Below, one piece after another: positions 6,420-15,528 of a stretch of DNA of 64,000 nt. The first letter of the stretch is position 1. Every line of letters begins with the position of its first letter. The notes beneath the pieces are model-generated. The model was not told the origin of the DNA and did no database searches. It was given only the letters and a program-made list of their open reading frames with translations. The stretch is from Acidovorax sp. GBBC 1281 (lineage in GTDB: Bacteria > Pseudomonadota > Gammaproteobacteria > Burkholderiales > Burkholderiaceae_C): contig NZ_CP097269.1 in NCBI RefSeq assembly GCF_028473645.1, positions 1,878,001-1,942,000 on the forward strand, in the 5' to 3' direction. Made by a program: the position numbers and the translations under genes.

Positions 6420-7427
6420 TTATATATCGGAATGGTAGCGCGTCACGCGTTCCACTTCATTTTTTGAACCCAGCACGACGCTGACGCGCTCATGCAGCTG
6501 CGTGGGCTGGATGTCCAAGATGCGCTGCTTGCCGTTGGTCGCGGCGCCGCCCGCCTGCTCGACGAGCCAGCTCATGGGATTGGCCTCGTACATCAGGCGC
6601 AGCTTGCCGGGCTTGTTGGGTTCGCGCTTGTCCCAGGGGTACAGGAACACGCCGCCGCGCGTGAGGATGCGGTGCACGTCGGCCACCATGCTGGCGATCC
6701 AGCGCATGTTGAAGTCCTTGCCGCGCGGGCCTTCGGTGCCGGCCAGGCATTCGTCGATGTAGCGCTTGACCGGGGTGTCCCAGTGGCGCATGTTGCTCAT
6801 GTTGATGGCGAATTCCTTGGTGTCCTCGGGAATGCGCACGTTCTCTTCCACCAGCACGAACGAGCCCTGCTCGCGGTCCAGCGTGAACATGGCGACGCCG
6901 TCGCCCACGGTCAGCACCAGCGTGGTCTGGGGGCCGTAGATGCAGTAGCCCGCGGCCACTTGCTGGGTGCCGGCCTGCAGGAAGTCCTCGGTCATGACGC
7001 CGGGGTGGCCTTCGGGCTTTTTCAGCACGCTGAAGATGGTGCCGATGCTCACGTTCACGTCGATGTTGGAGGAGCCGTCGAGCGGATCGAACAGCAGCAG
7101 GTACTCGCCCTGCGGATAGCGGTTGGGCACCACGTAGATGCTGTCCATCTCTTCGGATGCCATGGCCGCGAGGTGGCCGCCCCATTCGTTGGCTTCGATG
7201 AGCACTTCGTTGGCGATGATGTCCAGCTTCTTCTGGATCTCGCCCTGCACGTTCTCGCTGGCGGCCGTGCCCAGCACGCCGCCCAGCGCGCCCTTGTTCA
7301 CGGCGTGGCTGATGCTCTTGCAGGCACGGGCGACCACTTCGAGCAACAGGCGCAGCTGCGAGGGGATGAGGCCGTCCACCCGCTGCTGTTCGACGAGGTA
7401 GCGGGTGAGGCTGATGGTTTTTGCCAT
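6420..7427 (-). CDS. fbp: class 1 fructose-1,6-bisphosphatase
   Basis: Hydrolyses fructose 1,6-bisphosphate to fructose 6-phosphate in gluconeogenesis (or the Calvin cycle in autotrophs). The 335-residue protein has the metal-binding signature [23 protein letters not shown] at about residues 110-132, the AGYCIYGPQ segment and a C-terminal [12 protein letters not shown]...[19 protein letters not shown] substrate/metal region. The length is normal for class 1 enzymes. It follows pepN on the same strand with 29 bases between, and may be co-transcribed with it. tRNA-Thr lies just beyond its 3' end. Confidence 0.96.
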   Translation of the reverse strand: MAKTISLTRYLVEQQRVDGLIPSQLRLLLEVVARACKSISHAVNKGALGGVLGTAASENVQGEIQKKLDIIANEVLIEANEWGGHLAAMASEEMDSIYVVPNRYPQGEYLLLFDPLDGSSNIDVNVSIGTIFSVLKKPEGHPGVMTEDFLQAGTQQVAAGYCIYGPQTTLVLTVGDGVAMFTLDREQGSFVLVEENVRIPEDTKEFAINMSNMRHWDTPVKRYIDECLAGTEGPRGKDFNMRWIASMVADVHRILTRGGVFLYPWDKREPNKPGKLRLMYEANPMSWLVEQAGGAATNGKQRILDIQPTQLHERVSVVLGSKNEVERVTRYHSDI

Positions 7428-7456
7428 GGAGGGGGTTTCCTATTTTTTGGACGTGA

Positions 7457-10177
7457 TCAGTCGGCCAGCGCGCGGGTGACCACCTCGCGCACGTCGTTGG
7501 ACAGGTCGGGTTTGGCCGCCACGCGGGCGATGGCGTCGCGCGCCGCGCCGCGGTGGGGGTCGGCCAGCTTCTTCCAGCGGTCGAGCGCCCGGGCCAGGCG
7601 TGCCGCCACCTGCGGGTTGAGCGTGTCCAGCTCCAGCACCCGGTCGGCCCAGAACTGGTAGCCCGCGCCGTCCAGGCGGTGAAAGCCCCCGGGGTTGGCG
7701 CTGCAATAGCTGAAGATCACGCTGCGCGCGCGGTTCGGGTTCTTGAGGCTGAAGTCCGCGTGCTTCATGAGCTGCTGCACGGCGGCCAGCACCTGCCCGC
7801 CGCGGTCGGGCGCGCCCGCCTGCAGCGAGAACCATTTGTCCAGCACCAGGGCCTCGTCCTTGAACAGGGCGTGAAAGCGCGCGAGTGCCGGCTCGGCCAG
7901 GGCATGGCCGCTGTACACCAGCGCCGTGAGGGCGTTGAAGCGGTCGGTCATGTTGCCCGCATCCTTGAAGCGCTGGTACGCCTTGCCCGGCCACACGCTG
8001 TCGCCCGTGGTGCGGGCCGCCAGGCACAGCATGGACAGCGCCAGGCCCGACAGCGCGCGGCGGCCGGCCGAGATCGCATCGGGGCGGTAAGCGCCCGTGT
8101 CGTGGTGCTGCGCCCAGATGGCTTCCCACTCCGGCTGCAGCGCGACGGCGAGTTGCGCGCGCATCGCTTCGCGCACGGCGTGCACGCGCTGCGGGTCCAC
8201 CACGTCCAGGTGCTCGGCGATGTAGCCCTCGGAGGGCAGGCTGAGCACCAGCTCCTTGAAGGCCGCGTCCAGCGCGGGGTGGCGCAGCACGCCGCGCATG
8301 GCTTCGACGAAGCTGTCGGGCACGATCGCTTGCTCGATGGGCGCGCCTGCCGGCGGATTGATTGCCTCGTCTGCTATCGTTTTAATAGCGATTCGCAGGG
8401 CCAGGCGCTGGCCGGCCTCCCAGCGGTTGAAGGCGTCGGTGTCGTGCGCCAGCAGGGCGAGAAGCTCGGCATCGCTGTAGTCGATGTCCAGCACCACGGG
8501 GGCGCTGAACCCGCGCAGCAGCGACGGCACGGGCTGGGAGCCCACGTTCACGAAGGTGAACGCATGGGTGGCCTCGGTCAGCACCACGGTGCGGTCCGCG
8601 CCGCCCGCGGCGGCCTCGCCCTCCAGTTGCAGCGGCAGGGCGTTGCCGTCCGCGCCCAGCAGGCCCAGGGCGACCGGGATCACGGAGGGCTCCTTGAGCG
8701 GCTGGCCGGGCGTGGGCGCGAGGCTTTGCGACAGCGTGAGCGTGTAGGTGCGCGCGGCGGCGTCGTACACGCCCATGGCCTGCAAGCGCGGCGTGCCGGC
8801 CTGCGAATACCAGCGCTTGAACTGCGGCAGCAGGCGGGCCAGATCGCTGTCCGGGTTAGCATCGGCAATGGCCTGCGCGAAATCGTCGCAGGTGACCGCC
8901 TGCCCGTCGTGGCGCTCGAAGTACAGCTTCATGCCGCGTGCGAAGCCTTCGCGGCCCACCAGCGTGTGCATCATGCGCACGACCTCGGCACCCTTTTCGT
9001 AGATGGTGACGGTGTAGAAGTTGTTGATCTCGACGTAGCTGTCGGGCCGCACCGGGTGCGCCATGGGGCCGGCGTCTTCGGGGAACTGCGCGGTGCGCAG
9101 CACGCGCACGTCCTCGATGCGCTTGACGGCGCGAGCCGACGGGCTGCCCGACAGGTCCTGGCTGAACTCCTGGTCCCGAAAGACTGTGAGGCCTTCCTTG
9201 AGCGACAGCTGGAACCAGTCGCGGCAGGTGACGCGGTTGCCGGTCCAGTTGTGGAAGTACTCGTGGCCCACCACGCTTTCGATGTTGCCGAAATCCACAT
9301 CGGTCGCCGTGGCCTGGCTGGCCAGCACGTACTTCGTGTTGAAGATGTTCAGGCCCTTGTTCTCCATCGCGCCCATGTTGAAGTCGCTGGTGGCGACGAT
9401 CATGAAGCGCTCAAGATCCAGCGGCAGGCCGAAGCGCGCCTCGTCCCAGGCCACGCTGGCCATGAGGGAGTTCATGGCGTGCTCGGTCTTCTCCAGGTCG
9501 CCCGGGCGCACGTAAACCTGCAGCAGGTGGTCGGCGCCGGAGCGCGAGCGGATGCGCTGCTCGCGCGCCACGAGCTTGCCGGCCACCAGCGCGAACAGGT
9601 AGCAGGGCTTCTTGTGCGGGTCCTGCCACTTGGCGAAATGGCGCGCGCCGTTGGGGCCGTCGTCCAGGGGGCCGTGGTCGATCAGGTTGCCGTTGGACAG
9701 CAGCACCGGGTAGGCGGCCTTGTCGGCGCGCAGCAGCACGGTGAAGCTGGCCATCACGTCCGGCCGGTCCAGGAAGTAGGTGATGCGCCGAAAGCCCTCG
9801 GCCTCGCACTGGGTGAAGAAGGTGCCCTGGCTCACGTACAGGCCCGACAGCTGCGTGTTCTTGTCGGGCGCGCAGGTGGTGAAGATCTCCAGGTCGAAGG
9901 GCTCGTGGCCCTCCGGCAGGTTCTCCAGCACCAGCTGGCCGCCTTCCATCTTGAACGAGGTGCCCGCGCCGTTGACCAGCACGCGCGCCAGGTTCAGCTC
10001 GTCGCCATCGAGACGCAGCGCGCCCGCGGGCACGTCCGCGTTGCGGCGCAGCCGCATCTTGTTGAGCACCCGGGTCTTGGCCGGGTCCAGGTCGAACGTG
10101 AGGTCCACCGTGTCGATCCAGAACGCGGGGGCGGTGTAGTCGGCACGGTGGATGGCCGTGGCTTGTCCTTCACGCAT
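7457..10177 (-). CDS. pepN: aminopeptidase N, M1 zinc metallopeptidase
   Basis: A cytoplasmic M1 aminopeptidase that trims N-terminal residues from peptides. At 906 residues it is the usual size for the proteobacterial PepN type. It carries the substrate-recognition GAMEN motif (MGAMENKGLNIF, ~268) and the zinc site HEYFHNWTGNRV with the third-ligand Glu in LKEGLT (~305-330). The start has a GGAG site 10 bases upstream. A short AT-rich stretch at ~8365-8410 resembles the dispersed repeat of this genome and encodes RIAIKTIADEAI, possibly an in-frame insertion between domains. It is followed by fbp. Confidence 0.95.
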   Translation of the reverse strand: MREGQATAIHRADYTAPAFWIDTVDLTFDLDPAKTRVLNKMRLRRNADVPAGALRLDGDELNLARVLVNGAGTSFKMEGGQLVLENLPEGHEPFDLEIFTTCAPDKNTQLSGLYVSQGTFFTQCEAEGFRRITYFLDRPDVMASFTVLLRADKAAYPVLLSNGNLIDHGPLDDGPNGARHFAKWQDPHKKPCYLFALVAGKLVAREQRIRSRSGADHLLQVYVRPGDLEKTEHAMNSLMASVAWDEARFGLPLDLERFMIVATSDFNMGAMENKGLNIFNTKYVLASQATATDVDFGNIESVVGHEYFHNWTGNRVTCRDWFQLSLKEGLTVFRDQEFSQDLSGSPSARAVKRIEDVRVLRTAQFPEDAGPMAHPVRPDSYVEINNFYTVTIYEKGAEVVRMMHTLVGREGFARGMKLYFERHDGQAVTCDDFAQAIADANPDSDLARLLPQFKRWYSQAGTPRLQAMGVYDAAARTYTLTLSQSLAPTPGQPLKEPSVIPVALGLLGADGNALPLQLEGEAAAGGADRTVVLTEATHAFTFVNVGSQPVPSLLRGFSAPVVLDIDYSDAELLALLAHDTDAFNRWEAGQRLALRIAIKTIADEAINPPAGAPIEQAIVPDSFVEAMRGVLRHPALDAAFKELVLSLPSEGYIAEHLDVVDPQRVHAVREAMRAQLAVALQPEWEAIWAQHHDTGAYRPDAISAGRRALSGLALSMLCLAARTTGDSVWPGKAYQRFKDAGNMTDRFNALTALVYSGHALAEPALARFHALFKDEALVLDKWFSLQAGAPDRGGQVLAAVQQLMKHADFSLKNPNRARSVIFSYCSANPGGFHRLDGAGYQFWADRVLELDTLNPQVAARLARALDRWKKLADPHRGAARDAIARVAAKPDLSNDVREVVTRALAD

Positions 10178-10237
10178 GGTAGGAAATCTCCAAGTTAAGT
10201 GCAGGCGAACCGATGGCGGTTGCCTTTAGCATAAGAA

Positions 10238-10828
10238 TCATTGGACGAGGTTCAGAACAGCACGCGTGAGGCGCTGGAAGCTCGGGGAATGCTTTTCTAG
10301 GTGTGGCAGATCCAACTGTGACGCAATTCTTGCCTGATGCGTGGTGGGTTTGTAAGCCATGCCCTTGGGTTGTGCGCTGGAAAGCCATCCCTTAGCATCC
10401 CTGATGCTTTCCGGGTGGTCGGGGAAGACAGTGTCCGGCGAGATCGCGGGTAGAGCAGACCTCGTAGTCGCCGCGTCGCACAAAAATAAAGATTCAAACT
10501 CCTTCACAATGAAGCAGGCTTCAAAGGGGTAATCGGTCCTGATGCTACGGGCCATGGCCATGAGGTTCTGCTCCTCCTGCGCGGCATCGAGACACCATTC
10601 GCAATCGAAGTCCAGTACGCATAGGACCGCTGCATTTTCGAGCATGGCAGCCTCGAAAAACCGGGCGAAATTGGATTTCACCTTGGGCAGTTCGCCTCGG
10701 CGCTGGGGCTTTAGCACCTGAACACCATAGTGGCCGTGGTGTTCAAGAATCTGCCGCAGCAATACAGGCACTGCGCGCTCGTCCCCTTCTCCCTCTACGA
10801 TGGCAAGCAGACGCTGGCGGTTGGTCAT
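10238..10828 (-). CDS. DUF4276 family protein, TOPRIM-like
   Basis: A 196-residue protein with the acidic motif order of DUF4276/TOPRIM-like proteins: VEGEGDE near residue 11 (Glu motif), VLDFDCEW near residue 71 (Asp-x-Asp) and FIVKEFESLFL near residue 106. TOPRIM folds cut or join nucleic acid using Mg2+, so it is probably the effector nuclease of a two-gene cassette. Its ATG overlaps the AAA-ATPase stop as ATGA, which means tight coupling. The pair resembles, without matching, ATPase+TOPRIM defence systems such as OLD/Gabija or PARIS. The function is inferred; the family call is good. Confidence 0.8.
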   Translation of the reverse strand: MTNRQRLLAIVEGEGDERAVPVLLRQILEHHGHYGVQVLKPQRRGELPKVKSNFARFFEAAMLENAAVLCVLDFDCEWCLDAAQEEQNLMAMARSIRTDYPFEACFIVKEFESLFLCDAATTRSALPAISPDTVFPDHPESIRDAKGWLSSAQPKGMAYKPTTHQARIASQLDLPHLEKHSPSFQRLTRAVLNLVQ

Positions 10829-12039
10829 CGGGGTTCTTCCGGTTGCAAACCTTCAGCCGCCATGAACTCACCAAGAGTCATAAGCCCTCGTTGAACGGCC
10901 TCCCTTTGAGAATCCTTGATGGGGGCAATCTGAGTCACGCCATCCTGCATAGTGACGATGCGGATGTTGCTGGGCTCGAAGTGTTCGATGAGTTGCGGGC
11001 TGTGCGTTGTGACGATGATCTGGGTGAGTTCCGCCACTTCTTTGAATGCCTCAGCGAGCATAGATAGAACCGCTGGGTGGACAGTTTGCTCGGGCTCTTC
11101 AATCACGATGAGGGATGGCGCAGGCGTCTGATAAAGCGAGAGCAGAATGCCGAAAATGCGTAATGTGCCATCGGAAAGTTGCACTGGATCGAACTGTCTT
11201 GTGTTCTTGTCGCTTGTTCCAAAACGAAAATTTGGCACTAAATAGCTGCCTGCTGTTGAAACAGATACATCCAAGAAATCTGGTAGTACCACGCGCATCA
11301 TTTCGTAAATGCGCTCCAGCATTTTTTTGCCCTTGGTCGTCCGTTTTGATGCGCGTATTACAGATGCCCAATTGCTGCCGTCTTCTCGTAGTTCGGATTC
11401 CGTATCTGGCGTGTTTAGCTGTCGCAGAGTATTGGGATAAAGCGCAGAAAACTTCCAACTGCGAATGTAATCTTGTAAGGATTCGCCTAAGCCGTGAAAT
11501 GCATATTCCCCCACCAATGTTCCCAAAGCGAGACGGTCGTGGTCGTCCAGTGAGTAGATGCGGGTAGGAATGGAATTCTTTTCCGTGATTCTTCCTGCCC
11601 GATCTCGGGTAAATCCTTCCGGAATCATCACTTCTTCCATTCCATTGTCATCTTCGCTGGGAGGATAAAAATCTCTCCTATGGCAGGAAGCTTCTTCCCG
11701 CTCTACGCGATAGTTCCCACCTGATGTACTTCCGATTTCAAGGGAGTAGCTGCCGGGCAAGGGATCATCCTCGCCCCAGTTTTGAAGCGTGTTAACAGTT
11801 AGGCCGAGGTGATAGGGCCTTCCCGAAGAGTTTTGGCGTATGCGTGCAATGCCGCCACGCGCCACGATGGCGTGATCTAGACCGTCGCGTGCAGCATCCC
11901 GTAAAAACCTGAGCGAATCCACAAAATTGCTTTTCCCTGCGGCATTTGGTCCCACAAGCACAGTCACTTGACTGTGCATGTCTAGACTGACGTCCGAAAC
12001 GCTTCTGTAGTGGCGAATGAGCGCATTGGTAAGTCTCAC
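10825..12039 (-). CDS. AAA family ATPase (RecF/OLD-like), partner of DUF4276
   Basis: A 404-residue SMC/RecF-type ATPase: an N-terminal IRHYRSVSDVSLDM strand, Walker A GPNAAGKSN (~29-37), an insert of variable charged sequence (~80-290), a signature LSDGTLR (~290), Walker B LIVIEEPEQTVHP (~309-321) and an H-loop VTTHSPQL (~341). The GTG start at 12039 was chosen because GAGG lies 6 bases upstream, formed across the prfB stop; an in-frame GTG at 12051 is possible. It directly follows prfB and is coupled to the DUF4276 gene. It probably senses a trigger and gates the TOPRIM partner. Confidence 0.82.
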   Translation of the reverse strand: MRLTNALIRHYRSVSDVSLDMHSQVTVLVGPNAAGKSNFVDSLRFLRDAARDGLDHAIVARGGIARIRQNSSGRPYHLGLTVNTLQNWGEDDPLPGSYSLEIGSTSGGNYRVEREEASCHRRDFYPPSEDDNGMEEVMIPEGFTRDRAGRITEKNSIPTRIYSLDDHDRLALGTLVGEYAFHGLGESLQDYIRSWKFSALYPNTLRQLNTPDTESELREDGSNWASVIRASKRTTKGKKMLERIYEMMRVVLPDFLDVSVSTAGSYLVPNFRFGTSDKNTRQFDPVQLSDGTLRIFGILLSLYQTPAPSLIVIEEPEQTVHPAVLSMLAEAFKEVAELTQIIVTTHSPQLIEHFEPSNIRIVTMQDGVTQIAPIKDSQREAVQRGLMTLGEFMAAEGLQPEEPR

Positions 12040-12047
12040 TGCATACC

Positions 12048-13152
12048 TCACACGCCCTGCTTGAGGGAGGCTTCGATGAAGGCGTCGAGATCGCCGTCCA
12101 GCACTTTCTGGGTAGCGGAGATTTCGACGTTGGTGCGCAGGTCCTTGATGCGGCTGTTGTCCAGCACGTAGCTGCGGATCTGGTGGCCCCAGCCGACATC
12201 GGTCTTGGTGTCTTCCAGCTTTTGCTGCTCTTCCTGGCGCTTGCGCATCTCGAAGTCGTACAGGCGCGAGCGCAGGCGCTGCCATGCCACGTCGCGGTTG
12301 CTGTGCTGGCTGCGGCCATCCTGGCACTGAACGACGATGCCGGTTGGAATGTGCGTCAAACGCACGGCCGAATCGGTCTTGTTGATGTGCTGGCCGCCGG
12401 CGCCGCTGGCGCGGAAGGTGTCGGTGCGCACATCGGCCGGGTTGATGTCGATCTGGATCGAGTCGTCGATCTCCGGATAGACGAACAGGCTGGCGAAGCT
12501 GGTGTGGCGCCCGCCGGACGAGTCGAACGGGCTCTTGCGCACCAGCCGGTGCACGCCGGTCTCGGTGCGCAGCAGGCCGTAGGCGTATTCGCCCTCGATC
12601 TTGATCGTGGCGCTCTTGATGCCGGCCACGTCGCCTGGGGTTTCGTCTTCCACCGTGGTCTTGAAGCCCTTGCGTTCGGCGTACTTGAGGTACTGGCGCA
12701 GCAGCATGCCCGCCCAGTCGCAGGCCTCGGTGCCGCCGGCGCCGGCCTGGATGTCCACGAAGCAGTTGAGCGGATCGGCCTCGTTGCTGAACATGCGGCG
12801 GAACTCGAGCATCTCGATCTCGGGCTTGAGCTTGGCGGTCTCGGCCTCGATGGTCATCAGGCCGTCGTCGTCGCCTTCTTCCTTGCTCATGTCGAAGAGC
12901 TCGGTGTTGTCGGCCAGCTCGCGCGTGAGCCGCTCCAGCGTGAGCACCACGCCGTCCAGGCTCTTCTTTTCCTTGCCCAGTTCCTGGGCCTTTTTGGGGT
13001 CGTTCCAGACCGTGGGGTCTTCCAGCGAGGCGTTTACCGTGCGCAGGCGTTCGAATTTGGCATCGAAGTCAAAGATACCTCCGTAACTCTTGCGTGCGCA
13101 CGGTCAGGTCGGAGAGGGTGTTGCCGATGAGGTTGATGCGTTCTGCGTCCAT
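12048..13152 (-). CDS. prfB: peptide chain release factor 2, with programmed +1 frameshift
   Basis: Recognises UGA and UAA and releases the peptide. The zero-frame reading from ATG 13152 gives [11 protein letters not shown]...ELRRYL and stops at TGA 13069-13071. Skipping T13071 continues as [12 protein letters not shown] through to 12048, giving 367 residues. The site is the classical one: an internal ribosome-binding-like GGAGG, then TATCTTTGAC. The SPF stop-recognition motif ([13 protein letters not shown]) lies at ~205 and the GGQ catalytic loop ([10 protein letters not shown]) at ~250. RF2 thus controls its own level: when scarce, the UGA is read slowly and frameshifting rises. Confidence 0.97.
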
Positions 13153-13287
13153 GGTGCGTGTCCTGAGTGTTCGGTGGAATAACCGGCGATTTTCTCACGC
13201 GATGCGCCGCACGCCCCCAATGCCCTTCCACGGGGCGCAGGGCGCTGCCGGCCGGCCCCGTTGCCGGGGCGCAAAACGGGCCGTTAT

Positions 13288-13340
13288 TTCAAAAATGATA
13301 GCAAGATGCCCTAGTGGAATATGCGCTGGCGGCCTGTTTC
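13288..13340. repeat. dispersed intergenic repeat, copy A
   Basis: AATGATAGCAAGATGCCCTA then GTGGAATATGCGCTGGCGGCC and a T-run. It shares ATAGC, ATGCCCTAGT and GCGCTGGCGGCC in the same order with the copies near 39600-39660 and 53174-53232. It lies between prfB and the hydrolase gene and touches the hydrolase stop. Confidence 0.7.
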
Positions 13341-14292
13341 ATTCAGGGGTGCTCAGGAACGACTCGATCAGCGCCGCCACCGCGCCGGGCTGGTCGTGGT
13401 GCAGCATGTGCCCGGCGTCCTGGACCACGGCGGTGCGGCAATCGCGCACGTGGCGCAGGCGGGCGTGGTATTCGGGCAGGTCGTAGCGGTCCTTCCACCA
13501 CAGGCCCATGCTGTCGTCGCTGGCCTCCACCGCGAGGGTGGGCGCGGTGATGCCGTCGTACAGGGCCAGCGCTTCCTCCACGCGGTAGATCTGCGAGCTG
13601 GTGATCTTGTGCGCCGCATCGCCCAGGATGCGCCAGCGGCCCTGCGCGTCGGGCGCGGCCCACTGGCGGGCCAGCCAGGCGGCCTTGTCGGCGGACAGGC
13701 GCGGATTGGTCTTGATGAGGCGCTGGGCCACGCCGTCGGCGCTGTCGTAGGCCTTGAGCGATTTCTCGCCGCGCTCCAGCGCCCGGATCTCGTCCATCCA
13801 CTGCGCGTAGCGCCGGGGGGCCTGGTCGGGCGTGGTGGCCGGCAGGCCGAAGCCTTCCAGGTTCACCAGCCGGCGGATGCGCGCGGGCCGCACGCCGGCA
13901 TAGGCCATGCACACGTTGCCGCCCATGCTGTGGCCCACCAGATCGACCGGCTGGCCGGGCGCGTAGTGGTCCAGCAGGTGGTCCAGATCGGCCAGGTAGT
14001 CGGCGAACACGTAGTGGTCGCAGAGCGCCGGCAGGCGGCTTAGGCCGAAGCCCCGCCAGTCGGGCGCGATGACCGTGCGGCCGGCGAAGAACGCCTGCGA
14101 CAGCGCGTCCACCACGAACTGGTAGGAGGCGCCCACGTCCATCCAGCCATGCATCAGCACCAGCGGGGGCCGTGAAGGGGAAGACGGGGAAGCGGAGGCG
14201 GGCGATGCCTCGGCGTTCCAGCGGCGAACGTGGTACTGCAGGGTGCGGACGGGGACGAATTCGCTCTGGGAGGCGCGGGCGGGCTGGTACAT
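13339..14292 (-). CDS. alpha/beta hydrolase
   Basis: A 317-residue serine hydrolase of the alpha/beta fold. It shows the oxyanion-hole block VLMHGWMDVGAS (~40), the nucleophile elbow LVGHSMGGNV (~119-128), a later Asp (LAVEASDDSMG) and the catalytic His in QDAGHMLHHDQP (~290). The start ATG 14292 (MYQPARASQ) is preferred over an upstream TTG. The substrate is not evident; small esters are likely. It stands alone between prfB and the divergent aldo/keto reductase. Confidence 0.85.
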   Translation of the reverse strand: MYQPARASQSEFVPVRTLQYHVRRWNAEASPASASPSSPSRPPLVLMHGWMDVGASYQFVVDALSQAFFAGRTVIAPDWRGFGLSRLPALCDHYVFADYLADLDHLLDHYAPGQPVDLVGHSMGGNVCMAYAGVRPARIRRLVNLEGFGLPATTPDQAPRRYAQWMDEIRALERGEKSLKAYDSADGVAQRLIKTNPRLSADKAAWLARQWAAPDAQGRWRILGDAAHKITSSQIYRVEEALALYDGITAPTLAVEASDDSMGLWWKDRYDLPEYHARLRHVRDCRTAVVQDAGHMLHHDQPGAVAALIESFLSTPE

Positions 14293-14466
14293 CGGGCGAT
14301 TATTCGCGCAGGGCGCGGTGGCGTCAGTCAAGGCTGGGACAAGCGGGCGGCCCGCTCGTTCGGGGCCCCTGCTGCGGGGCCTTCGGGCATGCGGTGCGCT
14401 CGCTGCGGGAACGGGAAAAATCCATTATTCTGCCCAGCCCATCCGCAGCTTGTAGGTCCTCTCCCC

Positions 14467-15528
14467 ATGCAAAAAATCCCATTGGGCGCCAGCGCGCTCC
14501 AGGTCACGCCCATCTGCCTGGGCACCATGACGTTCGGCGAACAGGTGGACGAAGCCACGGCCCATGCCATTCTCGACCGCTCGCTGGAGCGGGGCGTGAA
14601 CTTCATCGACACCGCCGAGATGTACGCCGTGCCGGCGCGCGCCGAGACCTACGGCGCCACCGAGACCATCATCGGCCGCTGGTTCGCCAGCCGCCCCGGC
14701 GCCCGCGAAAAGACGGTGCTGGCCACCAAGGTGGCGGGCCCCTCGCGCGGCATGCCCTGGGTGCGCGAAGGCAAGGGAATGACCCCGGCCGACATCGTGG
14801 CCTCGTGCGACGCCAGCCTGCGCCGCCTGCAGACCGACGTGATCGACCTCTACCAGATCCACTGGCCCGAGCGCCACGTGCCCGCGTTCGGCACGGTGTA
14901 CTACGACCCCGCCAAGGAAACCTCGGCCACGCCCATCCACGACCAGCTGCAGGCGCTGGCCGGGCTGGTGCAGGCCGGCAAGGTGCGCGCCATCGGCCTG
15001 TCCAACGAAACGCCTTACGGCGTGCACGAGTTCGTGCGGCTGGCCGAGCAGCACGGCCTGCCGCGCGTGGCCACGGTGCAGAACCCGTACTGCCTCATCA
15101 ACCGCACCTGGGAAAACGGCATGGACGAGTCCTGCCACCGCCTGGGCGTGTCGCTGCTGGCGTATTCGCCCCTGGGCTTCGGGCTGCTGACGGGCAAGTA
15201 CGACGCCAGCGGCACGACCGGCGCCGGTGCGCCGAAGGGCGCACGCATCGCCAGCTACGAATCGGTGCGCAAGCAGCGATGGGGCCGGCCCGAGGCGCTG
15301 GAGGCCTCGCGCCGCTACAACGCGCTGGCGCGCGAGCACGGCCTCACGCCCACGCAGATGGCGCTGGCGTTCTGCTACACCAAGTGGCAGGTGGCCAGCA
15401 CCATCATCGGCGTGACCTCGCTGGCCCAGCTGGACGAAGACCTCGATGCCTGGGGCACGGTGCTCTCGCCCGAACTGCTCGTGGCCATCGACGCGATCCG
15501 CTGGGAACTGCGAGACCCGGCACTGTGA
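14467..15528 (+). CDS. aldo/keto reductase, Tas-like
   Basis: An NADP(H)-dependent aldo/keto reductase of 353 residues. Catalytic tetrad elements are visible: Asp/Tyr in FIDTAEMYAVP (~45-55), Lys in LATKVAG (~83) and His in LYQIHWPERH (~130). The long insert after the Tyr loop (RAETYGATETIIGRW) and YSPLGFGLLTGKY are typical of the Tas/YghZ group. The physiological substrate is unknown. Its TGA overlaps the GTG start of ybaK, so the two are co-translated. Confidence 0.9.
   Translation: MQKIPLGASALQVTPICLGTMTFGEQVDEATAHAILDRSLERGVNFIDTAEMYAVPARAETYGATETIIGRWFASRPGAREKTVLATKVAGPSRGMPWVREGKGMTPADIVASCDASLRRLQTDVIDLYQIHWPERHVPAFGTVYYDPAKETSATPIHDQLQALAGLVQAGKVRAIGLSNETPYGVHEFVRLAEQHGLPRVATVQNPYCLINRTWENGMDESCHRLGVSLLAYSPLGFGLLTGKYDASGTTGAGAPKGARIASYESVRKQRWGRPEALEASRRYNALAREHGLTPTQMALAFCYTKWQVASTIIGVTSLAQLDEDLDAWGTVLSPELLVAIDAIRWELRDPAL

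Noticed and set aside
7553..10198. An 881-codon open frame antisense to pepN
   Set aside because: His/Val/Gly-rich composition typical of antisense GC-rich frames; the opposite strand holds a complete PepN with HExxH and GAMEN.
10238..12039. Calling the ATPase-DUF4276 pair PARIS or Gabija
   Set aside because: The partner protein has DUF4276-type motifs, not DUF4435 or a UvrD-like helicase, so a named system is not justified.
12052..12327. Upstream extension of the AAA ATPase frame into prfB
   Set aside because: It overlaps prfB coding and has no ATPase-family sequence; GTG 12039 with a good ribosome site is better.
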